Shown here: positions 1 to 9,746 of the stretch, one piece after another
How positions within the stretch are numbered: position 1 is the stretch's first letter
How the letters are laid out: each line of letters starts with the position of its first letter
Program-made: the position numbers and the translations under genes
Assembly: GCF_002386345.1 (NCBI RefSeq)
Contig: NZ_CP023507.1
Coordinates: 1,240,001 to 1,304,000, forward strand
Length of the DNA: 64,000 bases
From: Streptococcus oralis
Lineage (GTDB): Bacteria > Bacillota > Bacilli > Lactobacillales > Streptococcaceae
Direction: 5' to 3'
The notes under the pieces: generated by a model
Database searches by the model: none
What the model saw: only the letters and a program-made list of their open reading frames with translations
Told to the model about the DNA's origin: nothing

Positions 1-44
1 TTCTGAGGTATTTGAAAACCTTATCAACAAAGCTACATCAACAT

Positions 45-76
45 AAAAAGGCAACCAAGGTATTAGCTGCCTTTTT
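45..76. terminator. Bidirectional intrinsic terminator
   Basis: A perfect 9-bp stem (AAAAAGGCA / TGCCTTTTT) with a 14-base loop is followed by T/A runs on both sides. It overlaps the stop codon of the minus-strand nnrD gene and would end that transcript. Confidence 0.7.
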
Positions 77-914
77 GAGATATTTTTTTCATTGTTTTCG
101 GAAGAGCTTTACTAATTTCGGTAGGCAAGACAAGGTAGTTTTCTTGAGCTAGTTCTTGCGCAATAGCTGAATGAAGGTGAGTTGCTGCCACCACTCTCTC
201 ATAGAGACTGACTTGGTGAAACTGACCTGCAAAACCTGCAATCATCCCAGCCAGAGTATCTCCCATCCCACCAGTTGCTTGATAGGGACCTCCAACCTGT
301 AACTGATAATATTCAGACTGACCAGCTTTCCAGATACGAGTCGCTGAACCCTTCTCGACTAGAATCGTCCTTTGAGGAAAAGCAGAAAGAGCCCTAGCAG
401 TCGCCTCTGTATTTTGATGGTCAAGAACTATACCAGACAGTCTTTCCCATTCCTTTTGGTGGGGAGTTAGGATGAGCTGACTAGATGGGAATGTCAAATG
501 AGCTTTTGCTAAGATGCCCAAAGCACCGCCATCTGCAATCAAAATCTGGTCTTTTCTAAGGCTGTCAAAGAACCTTCTTACGAGTTCTTCTCCGAATGCA
601 TCCTCTCGCAAACCCGGACCTAGCAAGACAACTTCTGCCTTTTCCAACTGCTCTTTTAACAATTGCTGATCTTGAAGAGAAAATGCCATGGCCTCAGGTA
701 AATGACTGTGTAGAGCAAGGATATTTTCCCTATCTGTTCCAACGGTCACCAAACCTGCCCCGCTTTTGACAGCTGCCAAGGCAGCCATGATGATGGCTCC
801 ACCATAAGGATAGGTCCCACCAAGCAAGAGCAGACGGCCATAGTCTCCTTTATGACTGGTACGAGAACGTTCAATAATAACTTTTTCTAATAAAGTTTGA
901 TCAATCACTTTCAT
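63..914 (-). CDS. nnrD: ADP/ATP-dependent NAD(P)H-hydrate dehydratase
   Basis: This 283-aa protein is the YjeF C-terminal (ribokinase-fold) dehydratase, which uses a nucleoside phosphate to repair hydrated NADH and NADPH in the cytosol. Visible family features are a glycine-rich N-terminal stretch with GGTYPYGGA near residue 32, LLGPGLR near 97, TPHQKEWERL near 149, and GGMGDTLAGMIAGF near 215, whose GD pair holds the catalytic Asp. The length fits the stand-alone dehydratase; the N-terminal epimerase domain found in fused homologues is absent. It lies 56 bases after the HAD phosphatase gene and probably ends the folD-HAD-nnrD transcript. The function follows from the family and is well supported. 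Confidence 0.92.
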   Translation of the reverse strand: MKVIDQTLLEKVIIERSRTSHKGDYGRLLLLGGTYPYGGAIIMAALAAVKSGAGLVTVGTDRENILALHSHLPEAMAFSLQDQQLLKEQLEKAEVVLLGPGLREDAFGEELVRRFFDSLRKDQILIADGGALGILAKAHLTFPSSQLILTPHQKEWERLSGIVLDHQNTEATARALSAFPQRTILVEKGSATRIWKAGQSEYYQLQVGGPYQATGGMGDTLAGMIAGFAGQFHQVSLYERVVAATHLHSAIAQELAQENYLVLPTEISKALPKTMKKISQKGS

Positions 915-970
915 CGATTTTTCCTCTCACTCCATTATACTACAAAAGGAGGGGCAAACCTCCTTCTACA

Positions 971-1744
971 CTATTTTCCCTTAAATTCCGCAAAGGTCTG
1001 TAAGATTTTAGCTGCCACTGCTGGAGAAGGAGCTCCTTTTATCTCTAACGTGTCATCTGCATATGGAGTAAGGCCAGCAAAATCTCCTATCTGGACAGAA
1101 TAGAGCGATGTTTTAAATAGTTCAATATCGTTTTGGTCATTTCCAAAAGCGATGAAGTTCTCCCCGCATAACTTTTCAACAGTTGTCGCCTTATGAGTAT
1201 CCAAGGGATTAACATAAAGGCACTTTTCATGCGCATGATAGGAGAGATGAGCCTGTCCTAGTCTTTCTAGCTGACCAAGCAGATCATCAAGCAACTCCTC
1301 ATGGTCACCCATATAAACGACTACCTTAATCGGAGTACCTAAGTCCTCGAGTTTCTGATGACGAGCTACCTTTAGGGGATCCACACTGGAAATAAATGGA
1401 ATCTTCTCTACAATCTGTCCACTATAGTCAAAGCAATCATCTGCAAAAAAAGGGAGATTATAAGTCTGGCAATAATCCACTAGCGCATGATAAACTCTAG
1501 CATCGAGATTCCTTTCGAAGATAGCCTTCCCCAAATGATAGGCTACGCCACCATTCAAACCTATGACCAAGCGCTGACTGAGTTCAGGGCCTAATAAACC
1601 CAAGCAATCCCGATAAGAGCGAGCCGAGGCAAACACAAGCTCATGCCCATAATCTTCAGCCTTTAAAAGAACCTGCTGAATCTCCTCATCTATGGTCATG
1701 TAGTCAAAAGATAGCGTTCCATCCAGGTCAAATACGAATTTCAT
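971..1744 (-). CDS. Cof-type HAD-IIB family phosphatase
   Basis: This 257-aa soluble protein belongs to the haloacid dehalogenase superfamily, type IIB (Cof) phosphatases that act on sugar phosphates and similar small molecules. Motif I is FDLDGTLSFD at residues 4-13, motif II lies in FASARS near 39, and motif IV is FGNDQNDIELF near 200, giving the Asp pair for Mg binding. The start ATG lies 4 bases after the folD stop codon, so translation is probably coupled. The natural substrate cannot be read from sequence; Cof enzymes are broad in vitro. Confidence 0.88.
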   Translation of the reverse strand: MKFVFDLDGTLSFDYMTIDEEIQQVLLKAEDYGHELVFASARSYRDCLGLLGPELSQRLVIGLNGGVAYHLGKAIFERNLDARVYHALVDYCQTYNLPFFADDCFDYSGQIVEKIPFISSVDPLKVARHQKLEDLGTPIKVVVYMGDHEELLDDLLGQLERLGQAHLSYHAHEKCLYVNPLDTHKATTVEKLCGENFIAFGNDQNDIELFKTSLYSVQIGDFAGLTPYADDTLEIKGAPSPAVAAKILQTFAEFKGK

Positions 1745-1748
1745 CTTC

Positions 1749-2606
1749 CTAGTCCTTATTTAGTGTTCGAAGCGCTGCCTGATAGGTTTGCTCCATTAGC
1801 ATGGTAATCGTCATAGGACCAACTCCACCCGGTACAGGTGTGATGTGGCTAGCAAGTGGTGCAACAGCATCATAATCAACATCTCCACAAAGCTTGCCAT
1901 TTTCATCTCGGTTCATCCCAACATCAATGACAACCGCTCCCGGTTTGACAAAGTCAGCTGTCACAAACTTAGCACGACCGATTGCAACGACAAGAATATC
2001 CGCCTTAGCAGCCACCTTGGCAAGATGATGGGTGCGTGAGTGGGTCAAGGTCACAGTCGCATTCTTAGCCAAAAGAAGCTGAGCCATTGGTTTCCCAACG
2101 ATATTTGAGCGACCGATAACAACCGCATTTTTACCTTCTAGATCAATCCCATATTCATGAAACATCTCCATAATTCCTGCAGGTGTCGAAGGAATCATAA
2201 CTGGATGACCAGACCAGAGACGCCCCATGTTTAGGGGATGGAAACCATCCACATCTTTTTCGGGGTCAATAGCTAATAAAACTGCCTCTTCGTCAATATG
2301 TTTTGGCAAAGGTAATTGAACCAAAATCCCATGCCAAGCTGGATCTTGATTGTATTTGGCAATCAAGTCTAACAATTCCGCCTGGGTAATGGCCTCTGGA
2401 ACTCGCACTACTTCACTACGGAAGCCAGCAGCGAGAGCTGACCGTTCCTTATTGCGAACGTAGACTTGGCTGGCAGGATTGTCCCCCACCAAAATCACTA
2501 CCAATCCTGGAACTAGACCTGTTTCTTCTTTTAGTTTGGCCGTCTTTTCAGCCAACTGTCCTTGTAACTTAGCCGCAAGAGCCTTCCCATCAATAATCTG
2601 AGCCAT
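1749..2606 (-). CDS. folD: Bifunctional methylene-THF dehydrogenase/cyclohydrolase
   Basis: FolD interconverts 5,10-methylene-THF and 10-formyl-THF, feeding purine, fMet and thymidylate synthesis. The 285-aa reading begins [11 protein letters not shown]; an in-frame codon seven residues upstream would extend it to 2627, but the shorter start matches the usual FolD N-terminus and has a purine-rich AAGAGAAGAG ahead of it. Signature segments include [14 protein letters not shown] near 49 (with the catalytic Lys/Tyr region), QLPLPKH near 97, and the NADP-binding [14 protein letters not shown] near 165, followed by [14 protein letters not shown] near 260. It heads a folD-HAD-nnrD cluster. Confidence 0.96.
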   Translation of the reverse strand: MAQIIDGKALAAKLQGQLAEKTAKLKEETGLVPGLVVILVGDNPASQVYVRNKERSALAAGFRSEVVRVPEAITQAELLDLIAKYNQDPAWHGILVQLPLPKHIDEEAVLLAIDPEKDVDGFHPLNMGRLWSGHPVMIPSTPAGIMEMFHEYGIDLEGKNAVVIGRSNIVGKPMAQLLLAKNATVTLTHSRTHHLAKVAAKADILVVAIGRAKFVTADFVKPGAVVIDVGMNRDENGKLCGDVDYDAVAPLASHITPVPGGVGPMTITMLMEQTYQAALRTLNKD

Positions 2607-2706
2607 ATCTCTTCTCTTTTCTATCAAATATCCTCTATTATATCAAAAAATAACTCGCCATCCTAACACTTCTTGCCTAATGGACCTTATAGTCTGAAAC
2701 TATAAG

Positions 2707-2731
2707 AAAAAGCCCTTGTCGAGCTTTTATG
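2707..2731 (-). terminator. Intrinsic terminator after the TfoX-like gene
   Basis: On the minus strand the sequence folds as AAAAGCTC...GGGCTTTTTC, a GC-containing stem followed by a U run, just downstream of the 106-aa gene. A second 8-bp hairpin (CTTATAGT / AACTATAAG, 2686-2706) abuts it. Confidence 0.5.
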
Positions 2732-2754
2732 CCTATTTATACTAGGTAAATCTG

Positions 2755-3075
2755 TCATGCTTTCTTTTTGACTTTTGGAGCCGGTAAGACTTCATACATC
2801 TCCTTAATTAATTTCATTAGAAATGATTTATCTTCAATGTCTTCTATCAAAATCATCTCCTTAGCTCCTTCATAAGGACGTTCAAGCCTAGTCTGTCCCA
2901 GTTGATCCATGACCACCTTCACAGGCTTCAGTAACAAACGATTATCATAAATTCCTCCAATAATCTTCCCACGATAATAAAGGATATACTCTCCCATCAT
3001 TGGACGATAACTCATCTCCTCTAGCTCTGATAGCTGTTCGAGAATAAAATCTAAATATTCTTTACTGGAAGCCAT
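2755..3075 (-). CDS. TfoX/Sxy N-terminal-domain protein
   Basis: A 106-aa cytosolic protein resembling the TfoX/Sxy N-terminal domain, with MSYRPMMGEYILYYRGKIIGG near residues 21-41 as the recognisable core (the family has a similar R-x-MFGG/MMGE and Y-x-x-G pattern). In gamma-proteobacteria Sxy activates CRP-dependent competence genes, but streptococci use ComX and these short homologues have no established role. The C-terminus is strongly basic (PKVKKKA). It is transcribed after the amino-acid ABC genes, 33 bases downstream, so it may be cotranscribed. Family call good, function unknown. Confidence 0.75.
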   Translation of the reverse strand: MASSKEYLDFILEQLSELEEMSYRPMMGEYILYYRGKIIGGIYDNRLLLKPVKVVMDQLGQTRLERPYEGAKEMILIEDIEDKSFLMKLIKEMYEVLPAPKVKKKA

Positions 3076-3108
3076 GATGCCTACTCCATTTCTTCTAAAA
3101 ATGAGGTA

Positions 3109-3843
3109 TTACAAAACCTTACTCAAGAAATCTTTGGTTCTTTGTTCTTGGGTTTGTTCAAAGACTTGCTCTGGCGTTCCATCTTCGACAACAACCCCAT
3201 CCGCCATAAAGATAACACGGTCTGCTACCTCACGCGCAAAGCCCATTTCATGAGTCACAATCACCATGGTCATCCCTGATTTAGCGAGGTCTTGCATAAC
3301 AGCTAGAACTTCTCCAACCATCTCAGGGTCTAGGGCTGAAGTCGGCTCATCAAAGAGCAAAACATCTGGTTCCATAGCAAGTCCACGTGCAATGGCAATC
3401 CGTTGCTGCTGACCACCTGACAAACTCTGTGGATAAGCCGTCGCCTTATCTGGCAAGCCAACTTTTTCTAACAGTTCCTGTGCTCTTTTCTCCGCAACTT
3501 CCTTGCTTTCACCTTTGGTTTTAATTGGTGACAAAGTGATATTTTCCATCACTGTCATATTGGGAAAGAGGTTGAATTGTTGGAATACCATGCCCATCTT
3601 TTCACGCATGGCAAAAAGGTCATTTTTCTTATCTGTGATATCAACTCCTTCAAAGATAACCTTACCTTTACTTGCTTCTTCAAGGAGATTCATCGAACGA
3701 AGGAGGGTTGATTTCCCGCTCCCTGACGGACCAATAATGACCACAACTTCTCCACGTTTAATCTCAAGATTGATGCCTTTTAAAACTTCATTTTTCCCAA
3801 AAGACTTATGTAGTTCTTCAATTTTAATCAAGGTTTCTGTCAT
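3109..3843 (-). CDS. Polar amino-acid ABC transporter ATPase
   Basis: This 244-aa ATPase powers polar amino-acid import. Walker A is GPSGSGKS near residue 38, the Q-loop lies in [14 protein letters not shown] near 87, the ABC signature is [16 protein letters not shown] near 141, and Walker B is [13 protein letters not shown] near 162, with the switch His in IVTHEMGFA near 195. It shows the short GlnQ-like form without extra domains. Its start overlaps the permease stop by one base (TAATG), typical of a coupled pair. No substrate-binding protein is encoded beside it, so the ligand (Gln, Glu, Arg or cystine are possible) is not predictable here. Confidence 0.93.
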   Translation of the reverse strand: MTETLIKIEELHKSFGKNEVLKGINLEIKRGEVVVIIGPSGSGKSTLLRSMNLLEEASKGKVIFEGVDITDKKNDLFAMREKMGMVFQQFNLFPNMTVMENITLSPIKTKGESKEVAEKRAQELLEKVGLPDKATAYPQSLSGGQQQRIAIARGLAMEPDVLLFDEPTSALDPEMVGEVLAVMQDLAKSGMTMVIVTHEMGFAREVADRVIFMADGVVVEDGTPEQVFEQTQEQRTKDFLSKVL

Positions 3844-4532
3844 TATTTCTTGTCTCCTTGTCCAATATGTTTTTCAAATGCTTTCAACGCCACTGTCAAA
3901 ACAGAGGTCATAATCAAATAGTAAAAGGCTGCAAATAAAAGAGGAGTCAACGGTAAATAAGTTGTTGTTGCTACTGTCGTTGCACCATTCCACAACTCCA
4001 TCACCCCAATCGCTGATAAGAGGGAACTATCCTTGATAATGGTGATAAATTCGTTTCCAAGAGCTGGAAGAATATTTTTGATAGCTTGTGGCAAAATGAC
4101 ATAACGCATGGCATTTTTCGGACGAATACCTAGAGAATATGCAGCCTCTAACTGCCCTTTAGGAACCGCATTGATCCCCGCACGAACAGTTTCTGAAACA
4201 TAAGCACCACTGTTCATAGAAATAATCAGAATACCAGGAATCAAACGAGAAAGATCAACTCCTAAAATTCCCACTTGAATAGTCGGAGCATTGATATGCA
4301 TAAGGGCAAAGGCAATCATTATTTGAACCATCATTGGAGTACCACGGAAGATCCAAACATACACATTTGCAAACCAAACGAGCGGTTTAAAGCGTGAACG
4401 TTGGGCAAAGGCCAGTAACACACCTATAATGGTCCCTAAGCAGACAACAAGGATGGAAATCAATACGGTAATCAGAGCACCATAGTTAAAATATGGTAAA
4501 TACTTTGGTAAAAAAGAAAAATTCATATTCAA
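3843..4532 (-). CDS. Polar amino-acid ABC transporter permease
   Basis: A 229-aa integral membrane permease of the HisM/GlnP family that forms the translocation channel for the ATPase encoded immediately downstream. It has about five hydrophobic segments and the EAA loop, seen as [22 protein letters not shown] near residues 134-155. It is the first gene after a strong promoter. A separate extracellular binding protein is needed for import but is not next to it, an arrangement also seen for several streptococcal amino-acid importers. Confidence 0.92.
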   Translation of the reverse strand: MNMNFSFLPKYLPYFNYGALITVLISILVVCLGTIIGVLLAFAQRSRFKPLVWFANVYVWIFRGTPMMVQIMIAFALMHINAPTIQVGILGVDLSRLIPGILIISMNSGAYVSETVRAGINAVPKGQLEAAYSLGIRPKNAMRYVILPQAIKNILPALGNEFITIIKDSSLLSAIGVMELWNGATTVATTTYLPLTPLLFAAFYYLIMTSVLTVALKAFEKHIGQGDKK

Positions 4533-4559
4533 TCAACTTTCTATGTATTAGATTGTATG

Positions 4560-4588
4560 ATTATAACATGAATTGAATTAAAATGCAA
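4560..4588 (-). promoter_or_regulatory. Promoter of the amino-acid ABC operon
   Basis: Minus strand -35 TTGCAT (4583-4588), 17-base spacer, -10 TATAAT (4560-4565), located 28 bases before the permease start. Confidence 0.65.
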
Positions 4589-4717
4589 TCCTTTTTCCCT
4601 AATTTTAACAATTAACTTGATAGAATAGAGAAATAGAGAGAAATCACAGTTTTTTTCTAGTCAACTACCTCTTGTTTATGGTAAAATAGAAACGATAAGA
4701 AATGGAGGAGAATCAAA

Positions 4718-4948
4718 ATGGAATCACATTTGGTTAGAATCATTAACCGCCTAGAAGCAATGACAAAAGATGGTGGAAATCTAAAACGTAATTTTGAACG
4801 TGAAGGTGTTGTTGTCGCAGAAGTTGCATACAGCCATGACGAAGAAAACGGATCACTCTTCACCCTTCGCGATGTAGAAGCTCGTGAAACTTATACATTT
4901 GATAGCATTGATTTGATTGCAATGGAGATCTACGAACTCCTTTACTAA
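4718..4948 (+). CDS. DUF1797 (YkuJ-like) small protein
   Basis: This 76-aa cytosolic protein resembles the DUF1797/YkuJ family, small Firmicutes proteins without known biochemical role. It starts MESHLVRIINRLEAM with a strong GGAGGAG ribosome site 8 bases ahead, and is acidic overall with a predicted alpha/beta pattern (FEREGVVVAEVAYSHDEE near 26). It is divergent from the amino-acid ABC operon and upstream of clpE, but a separate promoter precedes clpE. Confidence in the gene is high, in any function nil. Confidence 0.82.
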   Translation: MESHLVRIINRLEAMTKDGGNLKRNFEREGVVVAEVAYSHDEENGSLFTLRDVEARETYTFDSIDLIAMEIYELLY

Positions 4949-5086
4949 TATAAAAACAACGGGCAGTAGGGCCCGATAAATGAGAATCCTTTTTGTCACC
5001 ACAAATGGGATTTTTTCTTACCTTCAATGTCGCTGGATTCTTCATAAATCCCTCTTTTAAAAACGACCACTTCCCAATCTTTTTAC

Positions 5087-5114
5087 TTGCTTTACACCTT
5101 AATCATGCTATAAT
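5087..5114 (+). promoter_or_regulatory. clpE promoter
   Basis: -35 TTGCTT (5087-5092), 16-base spacer, -10 TATAAT (5109-5114). A CtsR operator lies immediately downstream, over the expected transcription start. Confidence 0.7.
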
Positions 5115-5127
5115 GAGAGTATAAAAC

Positions 5128-5144
5128 TTTGACTATTCTTGACC
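5128..5144 (+). promoter_or_regulatory. CtsR operator of clpE
   Basis: The reverse strand reads GGTCAAGAATAGTCAAA, two direct heptads separated by three bases, with one mismatch to the CtsR consensus (R)GTCAAA-NAN-(R)GTCAAA. It sits just past the -10 box, where bound CtsR would block initiation, so clpE should be induced by heat and protein-damage stress. Confidence 0.8.
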
Positions 5145-5185
5145 TTTTTCTTAGACCAAGAATAAGAATGAAATGAGGTAGATGT

Positions 5186-7444
5186 ATGCTCTGTCAAAAC
5201 TGTAAAATTAACGACTCAACAATTCATCTGTATACCAATATCAATGGACAGCAAAAGCAAATTGATCTCTGTCAAAATTGCTATAAAATTATCAAAACAG
5301 ATCCAAATAATACCCTCTTTAAAGGAATGACTGACTTAAACAATCATGACTTTGATCCTTTCGGCGACTTTTTCAATGATTTGAACAATTTCAAACCTTC
5401 TTCTAATAACGTCCCTCCAACTCAATCTGGTGGAGGATATGGAGGAAACGGTGGTTATGGACCTCAAAACCGAGGCCCACTTCAAACACCTCCTAGTCAA
5501 GAAAAAGGACTCCTAGAGGAATATGGTATCAATATTACTGAGATTGCTCGTCGGGGAGATATTGACCCTGTTATCGGTCGAGATGAGGAGATTATCCGCG
5601 TTATCGAAATCCTAAACCGTCGAACCAAGAACAACCCTGTCCTTATCGGAGAACCAGGTGTTGGTAAAACAGCCGTTGTCGAAGGGCTAGCTCAGAAGAT
5701 TGTCGATGGCGATGTTCCCTATAAACTCCAAGGCAAGCAGGTCATCCGTCTGGATGTAGTCAGTCTAGTCCAAGGAACAGGTATTCGAGGCCAATTTGAA
5801 GAACGTATGCAAAAGCTCATGGAAGAAATTCGCAAACGCGAGGACATCATCCTCTTTATCGACGAAATCCATGAAATTGTTGGTGCAGGGTCAGCAGGTG
5901 ATGGCAATATGGATGCAGGCAATATCCTCAAACCAGCCCTTGCCCGTGGTGAATTGCAAATGGTCGGAGCCACTACTCTCAATGAATACCGTATCATTGA
6001 AAAAGATGCTGCTTTGGAACGCCGTATGCAGCCTGTCAAAGTTGATGAACCAACTGTCGAAGAAACCATTATCATCCTCAAAGGGGTTCAAAAGAAATAC
6101 GAAGACTACCATCACGTCAAGTACACAGACGCTGCTATCGAAGCTGCTGCAAATCTTTCCAATCGCTATATCCAAGACCGCTTCTTGCCAGACAAGGCTA
6201 TTGACCTGTTAGATGAAGCTGGTTCTAAGATGAATCTGACGCTGAACTTTGTTGATCCTAAAGTGATTGATCAGCGTTTAATTGAAGCTGAGAATCTCAA
6301 GGCTCAAGCTACTCGAGAGGAAGACTTTGAAAAGGCTGCCTATTTCCGCGATCAGATTGCCAAGTACAAGGAAATGCAGAAGAACAAGGTGACCGATCAG
6401 GATACTCCTATCATTAGCGAGAAAACAATCGAACATATCATTGAGCAGAAAACCAATATCCCTGTTGGAGAACTCAAAGAAAAAGAACAGTCTCAGCTTA
6501 TCCATCTAGCAGACGACCTCAAAGCTCATGTCATTGGTCAAGATGAAGCTGTCGATAAGATTGCTAAGGCCATCCGTCGTAATCGTGTTGGACTTGGAAC
6601 TCCTAACCGCCCAATCGGAAGCTTCCTCTTTGTCGGACCAACTGGTGTCGGTAAGACAGAACTTTCCAAACAACTAGCCATTGAGCTCTTTGGTTCTGCT
6701 GACAGCATGATTCGCTTTGATATGAGTGAATACATGGAAAAACACAGTGTGGCTAAATTGGTCGGAGCCCCTCCAGGCTATGTAGGCTATGACGAAGCTG
6801 GTCAACTGACTGAAAAAGTTCGTCGCAATCCTTACTCTCTCATCCTTCTCGATGAAGTTGAAAAAGCCCACCCAGATGTGATGCACATGTTCCTTCAAGT
6901 ATTGGACGATGGTCGTTTGACTGATGGGCAAGGACGAACAGTTAGCTTTAAAGATGCTATCATTATCATGACTTCAAATGCGGGTACCGGTAAGGCCGAA
7001 GCCAGCGTTGGTTTTGGAGCTGCTCGTGAAGGTCGAACCAACTCTGTCCTCGGTGAACTCGGTAACTTCTTTAGCCCAGAGTTTATGAACCGTTTTGACG
7101 GCATCATCGAATTTAAACCTCTCAGCAAGGACAACCTTCTCCAAATCGTCGAACTCATGCTAGCGGATGTCAACAAACGCCTCTCTAGCAACAATATCCA
7201 CCTCGATGTGACAGACAAGGTCAAGGAAAAGTTGGTTGACTTAGGTTATGATCCAAAAATGGGGGCACGCCCACTCCGCCGTACTATTCAAGACCATATC
7301 GAGGATGCCATCACTGACTTCTACCTTGAAAACCCAAGTGAAAAAGACCTCAAGGCAGTTATGACAAGCAATGGCAATATTCAAATCAAATCTGCCAAAA
7401 AAACTGAGAAAACAGAAGAGATTGCTTCTGAAATAGAAGAATAA
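5186..7444 (+). CDS. clpE: ATP-dependent Clp protease ATPase ClpE
   Basis: ClpE is a HSP100 unfoldase that delivers substrates to ClpP, encoded in this window at 27050-27640. The 752-aa protein opens with the ClpE-specific zinc finger (Cys3, Cys6, Cys29, Cys32), then a Gly/Asn/Pro-rich linker (about 70-105). AAA+ domain 1 has Walker [10 protein letters not shown] near 158 and Walker [10 protein letters not shown]; a UVR-type coiled segment ([14 protein letters not shown]) lies near 377; AAA+ domain 2 has GPTGVGKTE near 484, [12 protein letters not shown], and sensor GARPLRR near 695. The short N-domain and zinc finger separate it from ClpC. The CtsR site upstream fits its stress control. It ends at a strong bidirectional terminator. 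Confidence 0.97.
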   Translation: MLCQNCKINDSTIHLYTNINGQQKQIDLCQNCYKIIKTDPNNTLFKGMTDLNNHDFDPFGDFFNDLNNFKPSSNNVPPTQSGGGYGGNGGYGPQNRGPLQTPPSQEKGLLEEYGINITEIARRGDIDPVIGRDEEIIRVIEILNRRTKNNPVLIGEPGVGKTAVVEGLAQKIVDGDVPYKLQGKQVIRLDVVSLVQGTGIRGQFEERMQKLMEEIRKREDIILFIDEIHEIVGAGSAGDGNMDAGNILKPALARGELQMVGATTLNEYRIIEKDAALERRMQPVKVDEPTVEETIIILKGVQKKYEDYHHVKYTDAAIEAAANLSNRYIQDRFLPDKAIDLLDEAGSKMNLTLNFVDPKVIDQRLIEAENLKAQATREEDFEKAAYFRDQIAKYKEMQKNKVTDQDTPIISEKTIEHIIEQKTNIPVGELKEKEQSQLIHLADDLKAHVIGQDEAVDKIAKAIRRNRVGLGTPNRPIGSFLFVGPTGVGKTELSKQLAIELFGSADSMIRFDMSEYMEKHSVAKLVGAPPGYVGYDEAGQLTEKVRRNPYSLILLDEVEKAHPDVMHMFLQVLDDGRLTDGQGRTVSFKDAIIIMTSNAGTGKAEASVGFGAAREGRTNSVLGELGNFFSPEFMNRFDGIIEFKPLSKDNLLQIVELMLADVNKRLSSNNIHLDVTDKVKEKLVDLGYDPKMGARPLRRTIQDHIEDAITDFYLENPSEKDLKAVMTSNGNIQIKSAKKTEKTEEIASEIEE

Positions 7445-7450
7445 ATCTCA

Positions 7451-7490
7451 TAAAAAGAACAGGAAACAAGATTTCCTGTTCTTTTTTTTA
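7451..7490. terminator. Bidirectional terminator between clpE and the GyrI-like gene
   Basis: A perfect stem AAAAAGAACAGGAAA / TTTCCTGTTCTTTTT with a 5-base loop and flanking A and T runs serves both convergent genes. Confidence 0.85.
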
Positions 7491-8102
7491 ATTCTCTTCT
7501 TGAACTTGATAGCGAAGAATTGTTTTTAATTTGCTTGGCTCCGTTCGATGAAGGTTATTGAGATAAATTTCTCGGTGGACTTCCGAAGTTCTTTTGAGTT
7601 TATGAAGTTGACAAAAATGCTCCATCTCTGCAAAAGTCTCATTTTCAGTATCAAAAGGTCCTACATGAAGCATAGCAAGGATTTGGCCTTCTTCTATCAT
7701 TTCAAAACGAATAGCCTCATAGAGAGGATTTGGCTTCTTGATTTTGACCTCGTTCAGAGCTACCTCAAATAGTTCTCGCGTAATAAAATCGGGTTGCCCA
7801 ATCATAATGCTATAAGAAAGCTCACTTTTTACCAGTTCTCCCTCCTTCTCCTTTTTCCATACACCTTCTAAAGGAAAGACTGTAAAATCCGTGTAAACCT
7901 CATCCAGAGGAGCTTTTTTATACTTCATCTTTATCGCATAGGCTAAGGCATATAAGGCCCCTACGCGTTCTGAAAAATCTTCTTGATTTGGATCACCTTT
8001 ACCATCAATCACGATATAGGATTGACCTGGCACCTGCAAGATGCTGGGCCTAGCTTTCACTTGATAAAGATTTTTTGCTTCTTTTCTCCATTCGTATTTC
8101 AT
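7488..8102 (-). CDS. GyrI-like small-molecule-binding domain protein
   Basis: This 204-aa protein has a stand-alone GyrI-like (SOUL/SHS2-fold) ligand-binding domain, related to the effector domains of MerR and AraC multidrug regulators but with no DNA-binding domain. The start at 8102 (MKYEWRKEAKNLYQ) is chosen because AAGGAG lies 9 bases ahead; the open frame runs 16 codons further upstream without a site. Typical segments are VIDGKGDPNQEDF near 33 and AMLHVGPFDTE near 151. Such proteins bind or hydrolyse small amphipathic compounds; the ligand here is unknown. It is followed upstream by a WYL regulator in the same orientation. Confidence 0.82.
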   Translation of the reverse strand: MKYEWRKEAKNLYQVKARPSILQVPGQSYIVIDGKGDPNQEDFSERVGALYALAYAIKMKYKKAPLDEVYTDFTVFPLEGVWKKEKEGELVKSELSYSIMIGQPDFITRELFEVALNEVKIKKPNPLYEAIRFEMIEEGQILAMLHVGPFDTENETFAEMEHFCQLHKLKRTSEVHREIYLNNLHRTEPSKLKTILRYQVQEEN

Positions 8103-8156
8103 TTGGTTCTTCTCCTTTCTATCTCTAGTATAGCACCAAAACCCTGACATCTTTTG

Positions 8157-9059
8157 TCAAGGTTTGTAAAGTTTTTGGATTTTTTCTAATCTAGAAAGCA
8201 ATTCCTTCTTCAGATGATTGGGGGCGAGTATTTCCACCCCATCTAGATAAGACAGGAGGTAAGTATACAGACTTTCATGCTCTGGTAGGACTGTCTTGAC
8301 ATAATAACACCCATCTTTCCCCAAGCTAATCTCATCTTCTGAAAAATCTTCATAAACCCGGAAAGCAAGCTTGGGACTAAACTTCAAGGAAACTTTGATT
8401 TGATGTGCCACTTGATCTGAACTATCGATGCAATCCAGCACATTTTTCTGCTTCATAGTTTCAGTTGTTAGATGATAATTCCTAATTCTAGATAATTTGA
8501 AAAAACGCCACTCTTCTTTCAAACAACAGTAGGCATGAAGGTACCAATCTCTCTTTTTAAATACGAGTTTAAAGGGTTCGACTGTACGAATCGTTTTCTG
8601 ACCACTCCCACCTAGATAAGTAATCACCAGTTGCCTTTTCTCTAGAATAGCATGTTTGATGTTATCAAATAATTCTTTTTGACCTTCTCGCTTCCTCCAG
8701 TCAGTCATGTCTACTTCTATCCAAGGGCTGGTAGAAACTTGAAAAATAGATTCCAACTTTTCAAGTAACATATCTTGCCTGTCATTTGTCAGGGCTTGAA
8801 TTCCTTGCAAAGCTGATAGAAGTTCTAATTTTTCATCCTCCGACACGAGAGTACGATCCAGAACAAAGTCCTTCATTAAAAAGATTCCGCCCGTCTTTCC
8901 AGGTATCGAATAAAGGGGAATCCCCGCCATACTCAACCGCTCAATATCGCGATAAATCGTTCGTACAGATACTTCAAATAATCGGGCTAATTCAGGAGCT
9001 GTTGCACTGCCTTTTTCTAAAAGTAGATATAGGATACGAAATAGTCTTGATTCGGCCAT
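8157..9059 (-). CDS. HTH-WYL transcriptional regulator
   Basis: A 300-aa regulator with an N-terminal DeoR/HTH_11 winged helix (residues 1-60, with TAPELARLFEVSVRTIYRDI as the recognition region) and a WYL domain in the middle (about 140-210; LVITYLGG and the WYL-equivalent DWYLHAYC near 188). The C-terminal WCX-like extension follows. WYL regulators sense ligands such as nucleic acid ends or small molecules. It is transcribed toward the GyrI-like gene, whose start is 54 bases downstream, so the two probably form a unit in which the GyrI-like protein is the regulated partner. Target unknown. Confidence 0.88.
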   Translation of the reverse strand: MAESRLFRILYLLLEKGSATAPELARLFEVSVRTIYRDIERLSMAGIPLYSIPGKTGGIFLMKDFVLDRTLVSEDEKLELLSALQGIQALTNDRQDMLLEKLESIFQVSTSPWIEVDMTDWRKREGQKELFDNIKHAILEKRQLVITYLGGSGQKTIRTVEPFKLVFKKRDWYLHAYCCLKEEWRFFKLSRIRNYHLTTETMKQKNVLDCIDSSDQVAHQIKVSLKFSPKLAFRVYEDFSEDEISLGKDGCYYVKTVLPEHESLYTYLLSYLDGVEILAPNHLKKELLSRLEKIQKLYKP

Positions 9060-9235
9060 ATAATCACCTCTCTTTTATTATACCAGTTAAAGAGCTAGGG
9101 TTGGAAAGTTTAACGAGACAAGGATTGACCAAGACAAAGTAGCTTTTTCTGCACCAGTTCGTTGGTTTATTCTTGACAGCTAGCGCCTCGTCCATTATGA
9201 TAATAATAAAGATACTAGAGAATGAGGAAAATGCA

Positions 9236-9688
9236 ATGGCAAACCCAACTTATGGTGATAAAAAAGAGAATGTGACTTACCAGCCCCGCTATGGTGTGTA
9301 CGCAGTTATTCCGGATGCGGAGAAAAAACAAATTGTCCTAGTTCAAGCTCCCAATGGTGCTTGGTTCTTGCCAGGTGGAGAGATTGAAGCAGGCGAAGAT
9401 CATCAAGAAGCACTGAAGAGAGAACTAATCGAAGAACTTGGCTTTACAGCTGAAATCGGAATCTATTATGGACAAGCTGATGAGTATTTTTACTCTCGCC
9501 ACCGTGATACCTACTACTACAATCCAGCTTATCTCTATGAAGCTATTTCTTTCCAAGAAGTACAAAAACCATTGGAAGATTTTAATCATATTGCTTGGTT
9601 TCCTATTGACGAGGCTATTGAAAAACTCAAACGTGGTAGCCATAAATGGGGAATTGAAGCTTGGAAAATCCAGCATGGAATTGGCTAA
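9236..9688 (+). CDS. Nudix hydrolase (MutT-like)
   Basis: This 150-aa enzyme carries a complete Nudix box, starting GGEIEAGEDHQEALKREL and ending EELGF (about residues 46-69), fitting G-x5-E-x7-RE-x2-EE-x-G for Mg-dependent hydrolysis of nucleoside diphosphate derivatives. The start at 9236 is preferred over one 21 codons upstream because GAGG lies 8 bases ahead and homologues begin near here. Substrate (oxidised nucleotide, ADP-sugar or other) cannot be read. It precedes the DUF1827 gene by 58 bases. Confidence 0.88.
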   Translation: MANPTYGDKKENVTYQPRYGVYAVIPDAEKKQIVLVQAPNGAWFLPGGEIEAGEDHQEALKRELIEELGFTAEIGIYYGQADEYFYSRHRDTYYYNPAYLYEAISFQEVQKPLEDFNHIAWFPIDEAIEKLKRGSHKWGIEAWKIQHGIG

Positions 9689-9714
9689 AATACACGATTT
9701 TATCCAAAAAGTGC

Positions 9715-9720
9715 TATAAT
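9715..9720 (+). promoter_or_regulatory. -10 box of the DUF1827 gene
   Basis: TATAAT lies 26 bases ahead of the DUF1827 start codon, between that gene and the Nudix stop, so DUF1827 probably has its own transcript. No clear -35 is seen. Confidence 0.45.
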
Positions 9721-9746
9721 AGAGTTAGAAAATCGGAGGAACTGTT

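Noticed and set aside
897..1103. Short plus-strand ORF over the nnrD/HAD junction
   Set aside because: Shadow of the minus-strand genes; no RBS.
4955..5010. Terminator after the DUF1797 gene
   Set aside because: CGGGC/GCCCG and AATCC/GGATT pairings exist but are short and lack a proper stem plus T run in one position; not reported as a feature.
5719..6931. Long open frames on the minus strand inside clpE
   Set aside because: They are antisense to a clear clpE gene, have no ribosome sites and no recognised products.
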